From Sphingorhabdus sp. YGSMI21 (lineage in GTDB: Bacteria > Pseudomonadota > Alphaproteobacteria > Sphingomonadales > Sphingomonadaceae), in contig NZ_CP022548.1 in the NCBI RefSeq assembly GCF_002776575.1, positions 3,549,001 through 3,613,000 of the forward strand: a DNA stretch of 64,000 nucleotides. The letters run 5' to 3'. Shown piece after piece: positions 46,113 through 53,849 of this stretch. Below the pieces are notes generated by a model. That model made no database searches and was not told the origin of the DNA. It was given only the letters and a program-made list of their open reading frames with translations. Made by a program: the position numbers and the translations under genes. The first letter of the stretch is position 1. Every line of letters starts with the position of its first letter.

Positions 46113-46958
46113 CTATTTTCCGGCTCCGGTAGAATTTCTTTTGTAACCTTTGGTCTTGTCTGGCCGATAGCCTTTCCGGAACGGGAGCATCAAGCTCCAC
46201 CATAGATCAGCCGGACTGTCAGTCTGATATTCCTCCAGACCGATTGTCATGCCGTCATGGCCGGCTTCCGGCTGCGCGATATAGGTGCCGAAAATCCGGT
46301 CCCACAGGGCGATGCTGAAACCGTAATTGCTGTCGGTTTCGCCGGGCACGATCGAATGGTGAACGCGGTGCATGTCCGGGGTGACGAGGAACAGGCGCAG
46401 CCGTCGGTCCAGCCAGCCGGGCAGCCGCAAATTGCTGTGGTTGAACATCGCGCACAGGTTGAGGATGAGCGCAAAGACGAACACCGCGAGCAGGCTCGGC
46501 CCGATCAACAGCACCAACAGGCATTTGTAAAGCATCGACAGGATGATCTCGACCGGATGAAAGCGTATTCCGGTCGTTACATCGATGTCGCGGTCGGCAT
46601 GATGAACCTGGTGAATGGCCCACAGCAGCGGGATCTTGTGGGTCGCGATATGCTGCCCGTAAATCGCCAGATCGAGCAGGATCAGGGCGAATGCAAATTC
46701 CACCCATGCAGGCCAGTCTGTCCAGTTGAACAGCCCGATATGATTTTGCGCCGCATAGCCGGCGACGGCGAGCGCGGCGACCGGCCCCATCAGCCGAAGC
46801 GCAACGCTGTCCAGCAGGATGATCACTATATTGGTCCGCCAGCGCCTGGCCCGCGACAGCGAACGCTGGCGGCGCGGAAACAGGGACTCGCTGACGGCGA
46901 GAATCGCGAACAGCAGCACGGACAGGAGCAGGCCATATTGAGCGAGATTGTCTGTCAT
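46113..46958 (-). CDS. Sterol desaturase / fatty acid hydroxylase family protein
   Basis: 281-residue di-iron membrane enzyme. The histidine boxes are visible: HIATH, HQVHH, and HRVHH further down, with an extra H in MFNHSNL. About four or five membrane helices surround them. Members hydroxylate or desaturate lipids; the bacterial substrate is generally unknown. The ATG at 46958 is used; the upstream frame is not hydrophobic like the family. It lies 91 bases upstream of the VTT-flavoprotein gene. Confidence 0.88.
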   Translation of the reverse strand: MTDNLAQYGLLLSVLLFAILAVSESLFPRRQRSLSRARRWRTNIVIILLDSVALRLMGPVAALAVAGYAAQNHIGLFNWTDWPAWVEFAFALILLDLAIYGQHIATHKIPLLWAIHQVHHADRDIDVTTGIRFHPVEIILSMLYKCLLVLLIGPSLLAVFVFALILNLCAMFNHSNLRLPGWLDRRLRLFLVTPDMHRVHHSIVPGETDSNYGFSIALWDRIFGTYIAQPEAGHDGMTIGLEEYQTDSPADLWWSLMLPFRKGYRPDKTKGYKRNSTGAGK

Positions 46959-47190
46959 GAAAGCGGTTGTTGTCTGGCCATTCGGGCTTTCCTCGTTCGG
47001 GTCTATTCTCGTCACCGCCTATAGCAGAGATCGACCCGGCAAAAGACGATATTCCAGAAACCCCAGTTTTCCAGGGCTTTCAGGGCGTATCCAGAGCTGC
47101 CCCCTGCCCGTCTCTCCCGGGATTCCGCGAGACATCCCAATATGGGTTGCAGCGCTGCGCGATGATCGCTAGATGCTGCCCCGTCTATGA

Positions 47191-47280
47191 GGTGCGTTGG
47201 CTGAGTGGTCGAAAGCGCCGCACTCGAAATGCGGTATGCCAGCAATGGTATCTAGGGTTCGAATCCCTAACGCACCTCCA
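47191..47280 (+). tRNA. tRNA-Ser (CGA)
   Basis: 90-base class II tRNA with encoded CCA. The acceptor starts GGTGCGT and ends ACGCACC-T-CCA. The anticodon stem CCGCA/TGCGG encloses CTCGAAA, giving anticodon CGA. A long variable arm (TATGCCAGCAATGGTATC) precedes the T-arm AGGGTTCGAATCCCT, as in all serine tRNAs. Confidence 0.96.
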
Positions 47281-47750
47281 CAGACCTTGCGGCTTTCCGG
47301 GGCCGGACTTACCCCGCAGCTTCGGCGCTTGCCGCTCCTTCTTGCCCAAGACCACCGCTCGTCATCGCGACAGCAGAAACGCTGGCTCCGTCGCCGGGAA
47401 TAAATTTAGGGTCACACGGGTCACACCCCCCAAAGCGGAAACAGCTTTGGCCATTTAAATCAGACTATTTCTCAATTTTTCAAACATTTCTGCGTAACTG
47501 CGGCCAATAGCAACAGCCCACGCAACATTCCGGCGCGGCGCGGGGCAGCGCTTGCGGGAGAGAGCAGAATGGCACGTTTCCATACCCCTTGCTTTACCAG
47601 ACGCACGGGGCTGTAGGAAAGGGCGAAGACCGACTTCTTACCGCCCTCACTCGACTTTGCCGCGGCTGAACCGGCGGAAGGGCTCATCGCTCGAATGGAT
47701 TTTTTCAAGACCGCACAACAAGCGCTTTACTTATATCTAATATGGTTATA
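47281..47750. other. Gene-free stretch between tRNA-Ser and the Nudix operon
   Basis: About 470 bases. ORFs of 60-80 codons exist on both strands but have no ribosome-binding site and no recognisable sequence. A tandem repeat GGGTCACAC occurs around 47410-47425. The part around 47430-47490 and the last 50 bases are AT-rich. It could hold decayed sequence next to a tRNA, but I see no integrase or duplicated tRNA end. Confidence 0.4.
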
Positions 47751-47768
47751 TGTAATATGCATATTACA
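47751..47768. promoter_or_regulatory. Perfect 18-bp palindrome, probable operator of the Nudix operon
   Basis: TGTAATATGCATATTACA is its own reverse complement. It ends 14 bases before the likely start codon at 47783. A related imperfect AT-rich copy (CTAATATGGTTATA) lies immediately upstream at about 47738-47750. Position and symmetry suggest binding of a dimeric repressor; the downstream gene encodes an NrtR-like regulator, so autoregulation is the simplest reading. Confidence 0.7.
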
Positions 47769-47782
47769 CAATGAGGCTGGAC

Positions 47783-48535
47783 ATGGACGACAGAGAATTT
47801 CTCGAAAATTATGATCCTGCGCAATATGATCGCCCGTCGGTGACCGTTGATCTGGTGCTGATGAGCATATTGAATGGTTCTCCGGCGATCCTGCTCACCC
47901 GCCGCGCGCAGCAACCCTTCGCAGGTAGATGGGCTTTGCCTGGCGGATTTCTTCAGATGCACGAAAGCCTCGATGAAGCGGCGCGGCGCATCTTGCTGGA
48001 ACATACGCAGATTGCCGACGCCTATGTTGAACAGCTCTACACTTTCGGCGCACCCGATCGCGATCCCCGCATGCGGGTGTTGACCGTGGCCTATTTTGCC
48101 CTGCTGCCAGCGAAGCATTTCGAAGCGGCGCTGAAAGACAATCCCGCGCTCACGCTGGCGGAAATCGAAGTGCCGTGGCCCGGAGAAACGGGCGGGCCGG
48201 TCGCCGCGCTAGACAGCGATTGCACGCCCCTGCCGCTGGCGTTCGATCATGCTGAAATATTGGGCCTGGCCATCAAGCGGCTGCGCGGAAAGCTGGACTA
48301 TTCGCCCGTAGCCTTTGCTTTACTGCCCTCCCTTTTCACATTGCGCCAGTTGCAGGACGTGCACGAATCAATCCTGGGCGTAAAATTGAACAAGCCCGCT
48401 TTCCGGCGCAAAATGCTCGATCGAAACTGGATCAGCGGCAGTGGAAAGCGCGAGACCGGTGCCTCGTTCCGGCCGGCAGAATTATATTATTTCAACCAGG
48501 ACAACGAAAGAAACGATCATGGCACAGATACGTAA
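47783..48535 (+). CDS. NrtR-like Nudix-domain transcriptional regulator
   Basis: 250 residues. An N-terminal Nudix domain (about 20-160) is followed by a winged-helix domain (about 175-250: FALLPSLFTLRQLQDVHESILGVKL...FRRKMLDR). That is the NrtR architecture, a repressor of NAD-metabolism genes that responds to ADP-ribose or similar nucleotides. The Nudix box is degenerate: after G55 and E61 the REUXEE core reads RILLEH (I70, H74), and the following Gly is Gln76. It probably senses a nucleotide rather than hydrolysing it. ATG 47783 has GAGG seven bases upstream; ATG 47771 would have none. First gene of a three-gene operon. Confidence 0.85.
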   Translation: MDDREFLENYDPAQYDRPSVTVDLVLMSILNGSPAILLTRRAQQPFAGRWALPGGFLQMHESLDEAARRILLEHTQIADAYVEQLYTFGAPDRDPRMRVLTVAYFALLPAKHFEAALKDNPALTLAEIEVPWPGETGGPVAALDSDCTPLPLAFDHAEILGLAIKRLRGKLDYSPVAFALLPSLFTLRQLQDVHESILGVKLNKPAFRRKMLDRNWISGSGKRETGASFRPAELYYFNQDNERNDHGTDT

Positions 48536-49574
48536 CTTTGCATTTCTCGCGCAATTGCGCAGCGACGCCAGCCATTTTGTCATTCGCTACCGCAAAGGTT
48601 CAGTCCGGCAGAGCGGCAAGGGACTGGTCTTCTGGTTCCGTCCGGAAACGGCAAGTATAGCCGAACTGCCGATGGACGACCGCGAGATGACGATTTTTAT
48701 CAAAGGTCGCAGCGCCGATTTTCAGGATGTGAACGTGCAAGGCGTACTCAACTGGCGCATTGCAGATCCCGAGAAAGTGGCGGAGCGAATCGATTTCACG
48801 ATCAGCTTGGCCAACGGGCAATATATCCGGGACCCGATTGAACGGATCGAGACCCGGCTGGCGGGATTGGTCAATCAGGCCACCGTGCAATATCTCGCCG
48901 AAGCCACAGTCCGCGAATTGCTTGATGCCGGCGTGGAGCCCCTGCGGCAGAGGCTGGAGACGGCGCTGGCTGGCGAACCGGCGCTGAATGACATTGGCCT
49001 TGCGATCGTGGCGGCCCGGCTGAACAATCTGGCCCCGAGCAGCGAGCTGGAACGCGCCCTGCAGACACCGACATTCGAGGCCCTACAGCAAAAGGCGGAT
49101 GAGGCCGTGTTTGAACGTCGCGCTCTGGCGGTCGAGAAAGAGCGCGCTATCGAGGAAAATACGCTCAACAACAAAGTCGAGCTCGCCCGTCGCGAAAAAT
49201 TGCTGATCACCGAAGAAGCGGAAAACAGCAAGAGCCGGGCCATGGCTCGGGCAGAGGCGCAACAGGTCGAAGCCAATGCTGAGGCCGCACGGATCCGCAC
49301 GATCGAGACGGCCAATGCGGAGAGTGAAACGGCGCATATCGCTGTCTATCGCGATCTGGCACCTGGCGTCCTGCTGGGTCTAGCCGCCCGGGAAATGGCC
49401 GGAAAGCTCGACAATATCGAACATCTCAACATCACGCCGGATATTCTGGCCGCGGTCATGCGGGAATTCGGCGGCAAGGTTGAGGGGGCACAGAATGTCG
49501 CACTCATGCCGCAGCCGCAGGAAAATGACCCCGGCCCGACGGTACCCAAAACCCGGCGCAGCAGAAAGACATGA
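48519..49574 (+). CDS. SPFH / band 7 domain protein
   Basis: 351 residues. No N-terminal membrane helix is obvious. Residues about 10-190 have the SPFH fold pattern (RSADFQDVNVQGVLNWRIADPEKVAERI), followed by a long Glu/Ala/Arg-rich coiled coil (about 200-285: EKERAIEENTLNNKVELARREKLL). The C-terminus is basic (KTRRSRKT). SPFH proteins oligomerise as scaffolds at membranes. It overlaps the Nudix gene by 17 bases and the NAD-kinase-like gene by 4, implying tight co-expression. Confidence 0.85.
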   Translation: MAQIRNFAFLAQLRSDASHFVIRYRKGSVRQSGKGLVFWFRPETASIAELPMDDREMTIFIKGRSADFQDVNVQGVLNWRIADPEKVAERIDFTISLANGQYIRDPIERIETRLAGLVNQATVQYLAEATVRELLDAGVEPLRQRLETALAGEPALNDIGLAIVAARLNNLAPSSELERALQTPTFEALQQKADEAVFERRALAVEKERAIEENTLNNKVELARREKLLITEEAENSKSRAMARAEAQQVEANAEAARIRTIETANAESETAHIAVYRDLAPGVLLGLAAREMAGKLDNIEHLNITPDILAAVMREFGGKVEGAQNVALMPQPQENDPGPTVPKTRRSRKT

Positions 49575-50464
49575 CCTCGATTTCACCAAGAGCGGTCTTT
49601 GTCACCCGCGAAACCGACTATGAACTGTTGCTCTCGCGACATGCGACGCATGAGCAAGCCCGGTTTCATCTCGAAACGCGCGGACAGAAAATATCGGAAG
49701 TGGAACACAGGCATGCGGATTTTATCGACACGCTGAAACAGGCGCGCGCGGTTGTGCCTCCGGATTGGAAACAGACGCTTGTCCGGCGGAGCGACCTGAA
49801 CCGGTTCCTCTTTGCTCCCGATGATGTGATTATCGCTGTCGGACAGGACGGGCTCATTGCCAATGTGGCCAAATATCTGGACGGGCAGACAGTCTTCGGC
49901 GTCAACGCTGCGCCACAACTCTATGATGGCGTTCTCGTGCGCCTGCGAGTGGACCAGCTGTCCGCCCGGTTGTCCGCCTATCTCCACCAGGATATTGACG
50001 TCCAGCGCCGAACCATGGTGGAGGCGGTGCTGGACGGCGGCGAAAGGCTTTTTGCGCTCAACGAACTATTTGTCGGCCATCGCAGCCACCAGTCTGCCCG
50101 CTACAGGATCGCACAAGGGGACCAGCAGGAAAACCAGAGTTCCAGCGGCGTCATTGTAGCCAGCGGTACCGGCGCAACGGGCTGGGCACGCTCGATCATG
50201 GAGGCGACCGGTGCAAAGCTTTCTATTCTCCCCGAAGAAGCCGCGATCGCCTATTTTGTCCGCGAACCCTTCCCCAGCATATCAACCGGAACCAGCATGC
50301 GCGCGGCTAAGCTGAAGCACGGGTCTCTGGAAATCACCTCGCGGATGAATGAAGGCGGCGTTGTCTTTGCCGATGGTATCGAGCAGGACTTTCTGAGCTT
50401 CGACTGGGGCCGCAAAATTGACATCCAGCCCTCCCGAAGAAATCTTAATCTCGTCGCCAGCTAG
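49571..50464 (+). CDS. Divergent NAD kinase-like protein
   Basis: 297 residues. Weak but ordered resemblance to NAD kinase: VIIAVGQDGLIANVAKYL in place of the GGDG loop (first Gly pair changed to G91-Q92, catalytic D93 kept), FALNELFVG for the NE motif (N164-E165), SGVIVASGTGATGWARSI for the Thr-Gly substrate loop, and VFADGIEQD late in the chain. It may phosphorylate NAD or another nucleotide, or only bind it. Genetic linkage to an NrtR-like regulator supports a role in NAD chemistry. Final gene of the operon; a hairpin follows at 50502-50526. Confidence 0.75.
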   Translation: MTSISPRAVFVTRETDYELLLSRHATHEQARFHLETRGQKISEVEHRHADFIDTLKQARAVVPPDWKQTLVRRSDLNRFLFAPDDVIIAVGQDGLIANVAKYLDGQTVFGVNAAPQLYDGVLVRLRVDQLSARLSAYLHQDIDVQRRTMVEAVLDGGERLFALNELFVGHRSHQSARYRIAQGDQQENQSSSGVIVASGTGATGWARSIMEATGAKLSILPEEAAIAYFVREPFPSISTGTSMRAAKLKHGSLEITSRMNEGGVVFADGIEQDFLSFDWGRKIDIQPSRRNLNLVAS

Positions 50465-50501
50465 CATGTGATCCAGGTCAGTTCGCAGGATTGATTATGT
50501 G

Positions 50502-50526
50502 CTCCGTTGCCGGGAGCAACGGCGAG
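50502..50526 (+). terminator. Hairpin after the NAD-kinase-like gene
   Basis: CTCCGTTGC, loop CGGGA, GCAACGG-C-GAG: a 7-bp perfect stem extended by three more pairs across a bulge. It is 38 bases after the stop codon. There is no T-run, so termination efficiency is uncertain. Confidence 0.35.
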
Positions 50527-50664
50527 TCCGCGCTGTCGAAATATTCCGCCATCGCCCAAGACCGCCCTCTCTCCTGGCTATTCGAGCGAAGAAATCTTTA
50601 TGCCAATGGATGAGAAATGCATTTCGCTTCGTTCTCCTTGCACGACCAGAATGGAGATATGGAA

Positions 50665-50991
50665 ATGAGAACTGCATTTTTGACAACCAGCTTAGCCATT
50701 GCCGCCATTGCTGCCACCCCTCTGGCCGCCCATGCCGGACAGGAAAGCCATGTGGAAATCCGGAAAACGCCGATTGCCGGTCAATATGACAAGCATTGGT
50801 ATAACTATCTGGCGGATGTGCTGGAAGCCGACAAGGAGCTGAAAAGCGATCTGCGCCGGGCGACCGATGCGGAAGACACGCGCGAGGCATGGGAGGAATA
50901 TGAAAATGAACTTGTTGATGCCGACAAGGATTATGTCGAGGAAATGCGGGATCGCAATTTTCGAGATGGCCGGGTCACGGTCGGCGACTAG
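50665..50991 (+). CDS. Small secreted/periplasmic protein
   Basis: 108 residues with a clear signal peptide (MRTAFLTTSLAIAAIAATPLAAHA). The mature part is charged and helical, with repeated acidic/basic pairs (ADVLEADKELKSDLRRATDAEDTREAWEEYENEL) and likely coiled. The ATG at 50665 has GGAGA seven bases upstream. It has its own strong terminator just downstream. I do not recognise a family and assign no function. Confidence 0.75.
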   Translation: MRTAFLTTSLAIAAIAATPLAAHAGQESHVEIRKTPIAGQYDKHWYNYLADVLEADKELKSDLRRATDAEDTREAWEEYENELVDADKDYVEEMRDRNFRDGRVTVGD

Positions 50992-51012
50992 ACTTTTCAG
51001 GAGAGCTTAACA

Positions 51013-51041
51013 AAAGGCGGGGTTTGATCCCCGCCTTTTTT
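51013..51041 (+). terminator. Rho-independent terminator
   Basis: AAAGGCGGGG, loop TTTGAT, CCCCGCCTTT followed by a run of T. A strong 10-bp GC-rich stem with T-run, 20 bases after the small secreted protein gene. Confidence 0.93.
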
Positions 51042-51109
51042 GTGGCGATCCGCCGCACTGACGCGCGCTTCCGGGAAAGACCGCTCGATCGCGCGTCGAT
51101 ACCCGGTCG

Positions 51110-51832
51110 CTATTTCCAGCCATTTTCCATCAATTGGCGTTCGCCGTCCGCATCCACCGGAGCATCGGCCATCATCGCCGCGGCGCGGGTGTTGATTTCG
51201 CTGCTCGAAGCCTGCCGATAGCCGCTTGTCGCCTTGCCGGGGAGCATGTCCTCCAGCTGCCAGTGGCCGTCGGCCTTGCAGGCAATACCAGCAAGCGCTT
51301 CGCCGTCAAAGCTGCGGCAAATCTGATCCGACCTTGAACGGAAGGTCAGACCGATGCGATAGCGGCTGTCTTCGCCCTGGACCGAGGCAAGCTGCTTTTC
51401 CAGAGCGGTTTCGAGTTGGCCACTGGCGATCAGCGCGCCCTCCTGCTGGGCAACCGGACCGGCATTCTGGCCGAGGCCGAACTGGCCGACCACGATGCCC
51501 AGCGCCAGGGTTGCGGCCATCGCGCCCCATTGCGCGATGCCGAAACCAGTTCGGCCGGCGCGTTTCCGGTCTTCCCCGGCTTTTCGCTCGGCAAAGCTGT
51601 TATCGACATTATTTTCCATCGAAGCGGTCAGCAGCGCGGTCAGGCGATCCGGCACAGGCTCTTGCGCGACGGGATCATAATGGGCGGCGAGCCGGCTTTT
51701 AAGGGCCCGTTCTCTGGCGATGCGATCGGCCAGTATATGATCCGTTTCCATCGCCTTTTCGATCCGCTTGGCGGTCACCGCATCGCATTCGCCATCGACA
51801 TAGGCGATGATCGTTTCGTCATCAAAGGTCAT
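51110..51832 (-). CDS. Anti-sigma factor
   Basis: 240 residues. The N-terminal 70 residues match the cytosolic anti-sigma pattern (DDETIIAYVDGECDAVTAKRIEKAMETD). One transmembrane helix lies near 100-120 (WGAMAATLALGIVVGQFGL), with a periplasmic C-terminal domain (SRYRIGLTFRSRSDQICRSF). The zinc-binding HxxxCxxC of ZAS-type anti-sigmas is not seen. It starts within the sigma gene (4-base overlap), the usual arrangement for an ECF pair. A transmembrane anti-sigma implies an envelope signal. Confidence 0.88.
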   Translation of the reverse strand: MTFDDETIIAYVDGECDAVTAKRIEKAMETDHILADRIARERALKSRLAAHYDPVAQEPVPDRLTALLTASMENNVDNSFAERKAGEDRKRAGRTGFGIAQWGAMAATLALGIVVGQFGLGQNAGPVAQQEGALIASGQLETALEKQLASVQGEDSRYRIGLTFRSRSDQICRSFDGEALAGIACKADGHWQLEDMLPGKATSGYRQASSSEINTRAAAMMADAPVDADGERQLMENGWK

Positions 51833-52317
51833 GCCGCTTCTCCCAGTCCGCGTTGCAGCGCTTCTCGTCCGCGAACCAGTCGCGAAGTCAGGGTGCCGAT
51901 CGGTATGTCAAGCAACTCTGCCGCCTCCTTATAGGCAAAGCCCTCGACCAGGACGAGCACGATGGCTTCGCGCTGGTCGAGCGGTAACAGGTCCATCGCC
52001 CGGTCGACATCGGAAAGTTCCATCCGCTCTTCCATGCGCTGGTGATCGTCGCCCGCAACATTCTGCATCGCGTCATCATCATTGGCGACATGCTCCCGCC
52101 GCCCGGCCGCGCGGACCGTGTCGATCCAGATATTTCTCGTAATCCTGTACATCCAGCTATCCAGTCTTGTTCCCGTTTGCCATTGTTCGCGCTTGTTCAG
52201 CGCCCGTTCGAGGGCCATCTGACACAGATCATCTGCATCATCGATATTGCGCGTTAGGCTGCGGGCGAAACGCCGCAATTGCGGGAGCAATGCCAGCAGA
52301 TCCTGTTCAAATGCCAT
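51829..52317 (-). CDS. ECF-type RNA polymerase sigma factor
   Basis: 162 residues. Region 2 is FARSLTRNIDDADDLCQMALERALNKREQW followed by SWMYRITRNIWIDTVR; region 4 is LPLDQREAIVLVLVEGFAYKEAAELLDIPIGTLTSRLVRGREAL, a helix-turn-helix. It has no region 1 or 3, so it is an ECF (group 4) sigma. It is divergent from the serine protease gene; a symmetric promoter-like site lies between them at 52349-52380. Confidence 0.93.
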   Translation of the reverse strand: MAFEQDLLALLPQLRRFARSLTRNIDDADDLCQMALERALNKREQWQTGTRLDSWMYRITRNIWIDTVRAAGRREHVANDDDAMQNVAGDDHQRMEERMELSDVDRAMDLLPLDQREAIVLVLVEGFAYKEAAELLDIPIGTLTSRLVRGREALQRGLGEAA

Positions 52318-52348
52318 TCAGCGCGGATATCCTTTATTGATGGTCTAT

Positions 52349-52380
52349 GGATGAAACGATGGAGCCGGTTCGTTTAATCC
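52349..52380. promoter_or_regulatory. Symmetric divergent ECF promoter-like site
   Basis: GGATGAAACG (52349-52358), 12-base spacer, CGTTTAATCC (52371-52380): the arms are reverse complements at 9 of 10 positions. Read on either strand it gives GGATNAA, then CGTT beginning 22 bases after the first G, the spacing of an ECF -35/-10 pair. It sits 32 bases from the sigma start and 58 from the protease start, so it could drive both genes. Confidence 0.55.
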
Positions 52381-52438
52381 ATGAACGCAAAAAAAAGCAA
52401 ACGGGCAATGGCCTGTCTCTACCGGAAGGATTGAAGGC

Positions 52439-53749
52439 ATGAAAGCAGCGCGATACTGGTTGATGATCCTGATCGTCTTCGTTCCGGCCGCGGCATGGGC
52501 CCAGCTATCGCTGCCCGGCGTCGGGCCGGGCCTTGGTCTCCCCGACCGGACTGTCGGAGAGGCAAGCAGCAAGATAATCGATCCAATCACCGGTTCGCTC
52601 GAAGCTGATCTGCTCGACCGGCTGAGCAGGTCGGAACTGACAGCATTGCTAGACCGCCTGCGCATGGACCGGACCAACCGGTTACTGCGAGACAATCGGG
52701 CGCATGTGGAGCGGGACGAAAATGGCGATCCCGCGGTGCGCGGCATATTGGTGGCAACCGACATCTCCGAAGCATCGGTCAGCAAGGCCGTGGCCAGTGG
52801 TTTCACCGTGTTCGAGCGCGGCCGGATCGACGGGCTGGACCTGAACTTCGTGAAATTTTCGACGCGCAAGGGCGAGAGCCTGAAGTCGGAGCAGAAGAAG
52901 CTTCAGAAAATCGCGCGTGAGGCAGAGATCAGCGGTGACAATATCTACTTCACCAGCGCCACTCCCTCGTCTTGCGGCGGTTGCGGTGCCCTGCCCGCTG
53001 CGTTGCTGGCCGGCGGTGCTGCAAAAACCGCGACCATCGGTCTGATTGACGGAGGCGTCGCCAGACATGGTCTGATAAAGTTCCCTGTCGAACAGCGCGG
53101 CTTTGCCAAGGGAGCGCCGCTAGCGAGCGCGCACGGCACGGCCATCGCGTCGCTGATTTCCATGAGCCGGAAAGACAGCGGGACCGGCCTGCTGGCGGCG
53201 GACATCTATGGCAGCGATCCGGCGGGCGGCAATGCAACCGCGATAGCACGTGCGCTCGGCTGGATGGCGACGCGGAAAATTCCTGTCGTTACCATCAGCC
53301 TCGTCGGGCCGGACAATGGTTTGCTCCGCCGCGCGATCCGCTCTGCCCAGGGCAAGGGCATGCTGATCGTGGCTGCCGTGGGCAATGACGGGCCGGCGGC
53401 CCCGCCGCGCTTTCCGGCCGCCTACAAGGGCGTGCTCGGCGTGACGGGCGTGGATCGCCGGCACAAGGCACTACCGGAAGCCGGGATTGCCACGCCGGTC
53501 GATTTCGCCGCCCCTGGCGCAGATATCATGGGCGCTTCTCCCGATGGCAAGACTGTGCCGTTGCGCGGCACATCCTACGCCGCCCCCCTGGTAGCAGCGC
53601 GTCTTGCCGCGCATTATCCTGCCCCCGATATAGCAGCGATCGAAAAGGCGGTGAGCGCGCTGATCGGCGAAGCCCGGGATCTTGGCAAAAAGGGCGCGGA
53701 CAAGGTCTATGGCCATGGTCTGGTCTGCGAAAATTGCGCCGACCGATAA
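52439..53749 (+). CDS. Secreted subtilisin-like (S8) serine protease
   Basis: 436 residues. Signal peptide (LMILIVFVPAAAWAQ), then a prodomain-like region to about residue 170. The peptidase domain has all three catalytic residues: Asp in IGLIDGGVARHG, His in ASAHGTAIASLIS and Ser in RGTSYAAPLVAARLA. A cysteine-rich SSCGGCGALPAA segment precedes it, and the C-terminus carries CENCADR. Divergent from the ECF sigma/anti-sigma pair; it is a likely target of that sigma. It may act on envelope proteins. Confidence 0.9.
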   Translation: MKAARYWLMILIVFVPAAAWAQLSLPGVGPGLGLPDRTVGEASSKIIDPITGSLEADLLDRLSRSELTALLDRLRMDRTNRLLRDNRAHVERDENGDPAVRGILVATDISEASVSKAVASGFTVFERGRIDGLDLNFVKFSTRKGESLKSEQKKLQKIAREAEISGDNIYFTSATPSSCGGCGALPAALLAGGAAKTATIGLIDGGVARHGLIKFPVEQRGFAKGAPLASAHGTAIASLISMSRKDSGTGLLAADIYGSDPAGGNATAIARALGWMATRKIPVVTISLVGPDNGLLRRAIRSAQGKGMLIVAAVGNDGPAAPPRFPAAYKGVLGVTGVDRRHKALPEAGIATPVDFAAPGADIMGASPDGKTVPLRGTSYAAPLVAARLAAHYPAPDIAAIEKAVSALIGEARDLGKKGADKVYGHGLVCENCADR

Positions 53750-53776
53750 ATATTCCGATTTTTTTTTGCGAGGGAC

Positions 53777-53802
53777 GGATTAATCCGGAACGCCGGCTCG
53801 TT
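53777..53802 (+). promoter_or_regulatory. Second ECF promoter-like site
   Basis: GGATTAATCC at 53777-53786, then GCCGGCTCGTT ending at 53802. From GGAT to CGTT is 22 bases, exactly as in the site at 52349. 17 of 26 positions match the plus-strand reading of that site. It lies 48 bases before the start of the Gly-rich protein gene. Confidence 0.5.
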
Positions 53803-53849
53803 CTCCTGACAGATGGCGAAAAATGCATCGCCACAGAAGGAGAAGCAAC

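Noticed and set aside
47472..47708. A 78-codon minus-strand ORF after tRNA-Ser.
   Set aside because: Composition and lack of a ribosome-binding site do not support coding; it might be a decayed gene, but nothing identifies it.
47191..47782. Possible integration site at tRNA-Ser, making the Nudix operon part of a genomic island.
   Set aside because: No integrase, no duplicated tRNA 3' end and no composition shift in the genes were found.
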